NCBI RefSeq assembly: GCF_003443895.1
Contig: NZ_QQOA01000012.1
Coordinates: forward strand, 63,294 to 127,293
Source of the DNA: Paraburkholderia phosphatilytica
GTDB taxonomy: Bacteria; Pseudomonadota; Gammaproteobacteria; Burkholderiales; Burkholderiaceae
Length of the DNA stretch: 64,000 nt
Direction: 5' to 3'
Positions 63,018 through 64,000 of this stretch are shown piece after piece. The stretch's first letter is position 1, and each line of letters starts with the position of its first letter. The notes below the pieces were generated by a model. It ran no database searches. It was not told where the DNA came from and was given only the letters and a program-made list of their open reading frames with translations. A program made the position numbers and the translations under genes.

Positions 63018-64000
63018 TCAGTGCTTGACGACGTCGCTCGCGCCTGTGTCTTTCGACTTCTCGGTCACGGCCGGCGCATCCGCCTTCGGTTCCTCTTCCG
63101 GCAACGCCTCCGGCGTACGTTCGAGCGCGAGTTCGAGCACCTTGTCGATCCAGCGGACCGGCACGATTTCGATCGAGTTCTTCACGTTGTCGGGGATCTC
63201 GGCGAGGTCCTTCACGTTCTCTTCCGGAATCAGTACGAGCTTGATGCCGCCGCGATGCGCCGCCAGCAGCTTCTCCTTCAGCCCGCCGATCGGCAGCACT
63301 TCGCCGCGCAGCGTGATTTCGCCCGTCATCGCGACATCGGCGCGCACCGGAATGCCCGTCAAGACTGACACCAGCGCCGTGGTCATCGCACCCCCTGCCG
63401 ACGGACCGTCCTTCGGCGTCGCACCTTCCGGCACGTGAATGTGGATGTCCTGCTTCTCGAACGCCTCGTCCTTTATGCCGAGACGCCGCGAGCGCGAACG
63501 CACCACCGAACGTGCCGCTTCGACCGATTCCTTCATCACGTCGCCGAGCGAACCCGTGCGGATCACGTTGCCCTTGCCCGGCATCACCGCCGCTTCGATC
63601 GTCAGCAGATCGCCGCCCACTTCCGTCCACGCAAGACCCGTGACCTGACCGATCTGGTTTTCCTTCGCGGCCAGACCGAAGTCGTACTTACGCACGCCGA
63701 GGAACGTGTCGAGGTTGCCGGCATCGACCTTCACCGCGCCCTCTGCCTTCTTCAGCAGCAGCATCTTCACGACCTTGCGGCAGATCTTCGACACTTCACG
63801 CTCGAGCGAACGCACACCCGCTTCACGCGTGTAGTAGCGGATGATGTCGCGCACCGCGGCTTCCGCGACCTCGATCTCACCCTGCTTCAGACCGTTGTTC
63901 TTGGTCTGCTTCGGCAACAGATAACGCTGAGCAATGCTGACCTTCTCGTCTTCCGTGTAACCCGACAGGCGGATCACTTCCATCCGGTCGAGGAGCGGCG
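63018..64000 (-). CDS. lon: ATP-dependent protease Lon, C-terminal part, truncated by window
   Basis: The frame runs off the right edge; about 327 C-terminal residues are seen. They include the end of the AAA+ module ([20 protein letters not shown]) and the Ser-Lys protease domain ([15 protein letters not shown] with catalytic Ser; [14 protein letters not shown] with catalytic Lys). Lon degrades damaged and regulatory proteins. The 5' half lies outside. Confidence 0.96.
   Translation of the reverse strand, partial: PLLDRMEVIRLSGYTEDEKVSIAQRYLLPKQTKNNGLKQGEIEVAEAAVRDIIRYYTREAGVRSLEREVSKICRKVVKMLLLKKAEGAVKVDAGNLDTFLGVRKYDFGLAAKENQIGQVTGLAWTEVGGDLLTIEAAVMPGKGNVIRTGSLGDVMKESVEAARSVVRSRSRRLGIKDEAFEKQDIHIHVPEGATPKDGPSAGGAMTTALVSVLTGIPVRADVAMTGEITLRGEVLPIGGLKEKLLAAHRGGIKLVLIPEENVKDLAEIPDNVKNSIEIVPVRWIDKVLELALERTPEALPEEEPKADAPAVTEKSKDTGASDVVKH

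Overview
The window is GC-rich and looks like a chromosome of a Burkholderia or Paraburkholderia species. The clearest host evidence is the block lon - hupB - tRNA-Val - tRNA-Asp - ppiD at the right end, together with purL, a PpiC-type isomerase, bolA, yciB, msrB, selO and pgi, all with the codon use of a high-GC betaproteobacterium. Genus is an inference from gene order and composition.

Bases 1 to about 31,300 are the right part of a temperate contractile-tailed (myovirus) prophage. Its left end, with integrase and repressor, lies outside the window. Bases 1-7,500 hold about 25 small early or accessory genes on both strands, mostly unrecognisable, including an HNH nuclease, an HTH protein and several zinc-binding proteins. 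From 7,565 rightward runs a complete late operon: terminase small and large subunits, SPP1-type portal, scaffold, major capsid, neck proteins, tail sheath and tube, a frameshifted tail chaperone, tape measure, gpU-LysM, gpD, gpV, gp25/W, J, I, fibre and fibre-associated protein. A lysis module follows: TM/coiled-coil protein, GH24 endolysin, HNH protein, holin, Rz with Rz1 nested inside it. The late operon is punctuated by eight hairpins, most of them GCCCGC-type terminators. Five sites with the dyad CTATC-N5-GATAG or close variants sit inside or next to the promoters of early genes and of the holin, which suggests one prophage-wide repressor.

The prophage ends in an intergenic region (31,180-31,328) with short direct and inverted repeats that look like integrase arm sites, immediately before intact ygfZ. 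Host genes then run: ygfZ and an NRDE protein (31.3-33.4 kb); a minus-strand lipid and xenobiotic group of esterase, SDR, zinc-free reductase, PaaI thioesterase and Dabb protein (33.4-37.2 kb); two overlapping membrane proteins of unknown role (37.4-38.1 kb); a fatty-acid degradation set of thiolase, FadB/FadJ-like enzyme and acyl-CoA ligase with pncA inserted (38.3-44.1 kb); selO, msrB, yciB, bolA and a periplasmic PPIase (44.3-48.2 kb); purL (48.4-52.5 kb); a DadA-like oxidase, nnr and pgi (52.8-57.8 kb); a ybbA/tesA divergent pair (57.9-59.4 kb); and ppiD, two tRNAs, hupB and the 3' half of lon.

The most unusual points are the dispersed operator family, an apparent AUU start codon with a strong ribosome binding site on the tape-measure gene, a classic A AAA AAC -1 frameshift site in the tail chaperone, an opposite-strand membrane-protein gene inserted in the tail operon, and the row of terminator-like hairpins inside the late operon.
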